Source of the DNA: a virus | Strand: one strand, 5' to 3' | Virus record (IMG/VR): IMGVR_UViG_3300034101_005442 | Coordinates: 1 to 52,128 of that record | Length of the DNA: 52,128 nt | In this document: piece after piece, positions 51,473-52,128 of the stretch | Layout of the letters: each line of letters begins with the position of its first letter | Position numbering within the stretch: the stretch's first letter is position 1 | The notes under the pieces: model-generated | What the model saw: the letters and a program-made list of their open reading frames with translations, nothing else | Databases searched by the model: none | Told to the model about the DNA's origin: nothing | Program-made: the position numbers and the translations under genes

Positions 51473-51799
51473 ATGACCACTAGCCCTATCCTTCGTGAGT
51501 TTCGCCGCGGCATCATCAACTGGTTTGAGGGTATCGCAATCCCTCACCAGCCTAGCGTTGCCGATGGTGTGTATACGCCGATTCGCAGCGAAAAGGTGAT
51601 GAAGTTCAATCGTAAGGCTCTCCGCCAAATCGGAAAGGCTAAGGCTGAAAAGGTTGATCCCCGCTATAGTGGGGGTGATGATCGTATGATCGTAAAGGTT
51701 GGAAAGCCCGGCTCGGCTGAACGTAAGGCAGCATTAGCAGAACAGTATGCCGCTATTCTCGCCTGCGGAGAGGAAGTATCCCCCTTTTCGGAGGGGTAA
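51473..51799 (+). CDS. Small basic protein, unknown
   Basis: 108 residues from the ATG at 51473, with AGGAAAAC upstream. ILREFRRGIINWFEGIAIPH, VMKFNRKALRQIGKAKAEKV, AALAEQYAAILACGEE. Basic and mainly helical, with two charged segments (FNRKALRQIGKAKAEK and GSAERKAALAEQ) that could bind nucleic acid. It is the last complete gene before block copy D. Function unknown; likely an early phage protein. Confidence 0.6.
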   Translation: MTTSPILREFRRGIINWFEGIAIPHQPSVADGVYTPIRSEKVMKFNRKALRQIGKAKAEKVDPRYSGGDDRMIVKVGKPGSAERKAALAEQYAAILACGEEVSPFSEG

Positions 51800-51828
51800 G
51801 GGTATATACCCCCATTAGTGGCACACAC

Positions 51829-52000
51829 TTGACGTAAACCCTTGCTGCATAAGCACTTACGTCAAATTTTCGGCCGCAAAATCGTCGTAAACCCTTACTG
51901 TATAAGCACTTACGTCGAATGACTATAGCAAACGATATGCCGAAGAATAACTTATTCTATGGTATAATATTTGCTCTAGGAAACCTTACGATATTGTAAG
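51829..52000. repeat. Multi-palindrome intergenic block, copy D
   Basis: The most complete copy: GACGTAAACCCTTGCT...AGCACTTACGTC twice, TTTTCGGCCGCAAAA between them, GCAAACGATATGCC, GAATAACTTATTC, TATGGTATAATATTTGCT, and CCTTACGATATTGTAAG (51984-52000). A nine-T run follows the last palindrome before promoter P7. It thus could act as a terminator for the 51473 gene as well as an operator. Confidence 0.9.
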
Positions 52001-52011
52001 TTTTTTTTTGC

Positions 52012-52039
52012 TTGCAATCTAAAGAATGGTCTGTATAAT
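52012..52039 (+). promoter_or_regulatory. Sigma-70 type promoter P7
   Basis: TTGCAA at 52012-52017, 16 bases, TATAAT at 52034-52039, then GTCGATA. It precedes a gene that continues past the window. Confidence 0.85.
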
Positions 52040-52072
52040 GTCGATAGATAAGAAAGAAAGAGAGAAAGAGAA

Positions 52073-52128
52073 ATGAACAGCCTCGATAAGATTCTGGCAT
52101 CTATGCGGTCTGGCAAGTATGGTAGCGT
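52073..52128 (+). CDS. Partial small gene at window edge
   Basis: Begins MNSLDKILASMRSGKYGS and is cut by the window edge. A GAAAGAGAGAAAGAG ribosome region and promoter P7 lie upstream. The opening resembles MNSFARL of the 50647 gene, but too little is visible to call a paralogue. Confidence 0.6.
   Translation, partial: MNSLDKILASMRSGKYGS

Noticed and set aside
49963-52000. CRISPR-like array
   Set aside because: The repeats are about 130-170 bases long, lie roughly 0.9-1 kb apart and are separated by genes, not by 30-40 base spacers; no cas genes.
1-52128. tRNA genes
   Set aside because: No cloverleaf with a TTCGA-type T-arm and CCA end was seen by eye in the gaps; a scan with a covariance model was not possible.
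1-52128. Insertion sequences or integrase
   Set aside because: No transposase or integrase motif, and no flanking inverted repeats with target duplications were noticed.

Overview
The window looks like part of a tailed double-stranded DNA phage (Caudoviricetes) or a prophage-like element. It carries a recognisable head and packaging module: large terminase, portal, a fused prohead protease-scaffold, a small head protein and an HK97-type major capsid protein. Long fibre-like proteins follow. There is no tape measure, sheath, replication or lysis gene here, so this is only part of a larger genome. The host cannot be named. Promoters at the right end are of bacterial sigma-70 type. Thr-Pro linkers and a Tyr-rich secreted protein recall Planctomycetota, Chloroflexota or Cyanobacteria, but that is only an impression.

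Layout. 1-13.8 kb (leftward): tail fibre and receptor-binding genes, comprising repetitive beta-structured fibres, a G8/beta-helix protein and three LamG-like lectin proteins. 13.9-20.0 kb (leftward): a small virion gene, an N-terminal Ig-like neck/tail protein, a strong terminator, major capsid protein, head protein, protease-scaffold and portal. 20.0-25.9 kb (leftward): large terminase, a Cys-containing small protein, ERCC4 nuclease, HNH nuclease, GDP-mannose 4,6-dehydratase, an HTH/coiled-coil protein (possible small terminase), a sigma-like protein and a tiny gene. 25.98-26.52 kb (rightward): a two-gene unit, an AT-hook DNA-binding protein and a secreted Tyr-rich protein, divergent from the packaging operon across a palindromic operator. 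26.6-49.0 kb (leftward): about 22 accessory virion-like genes. They share mosaic domains and Thr/Pro linkers, and include a subtilase, a trypsin-like protease, a metalloprotease, a degraded metalloprotease, a papain-like protein, an IgGFc-binding-like protein and a nucleotidyltransferase-fold protein. 49.1-52.1 kb (rightward): a richer-GC array of very small genes, most with their own sigma-70 promoter, separated by a repeated multi-palindrome intergenic block.

Regulation. Leftward transcription units are often preceded by GTGTATA in the short gap after the previous stop codon, with no -35 box. The phage also encodes a protein resembling sigma region 2 with four cysteines, so a late-promoter system like T4 gp55 is a testable idea. 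The right-end array uses TTGACG or TTGCAA, 16-17 bases, then TATAAT or TACACT, as expected for early genes read by host RNA polymerase.

Most unusual features: the protease-rich mosaic cluster built from reusable domains (26.6-49.0 kb); the repeated promoter/palindrome cassettes with paralogous micro-genes at the right end; and the GTGTATA motif paired with a phage sigma candidate.
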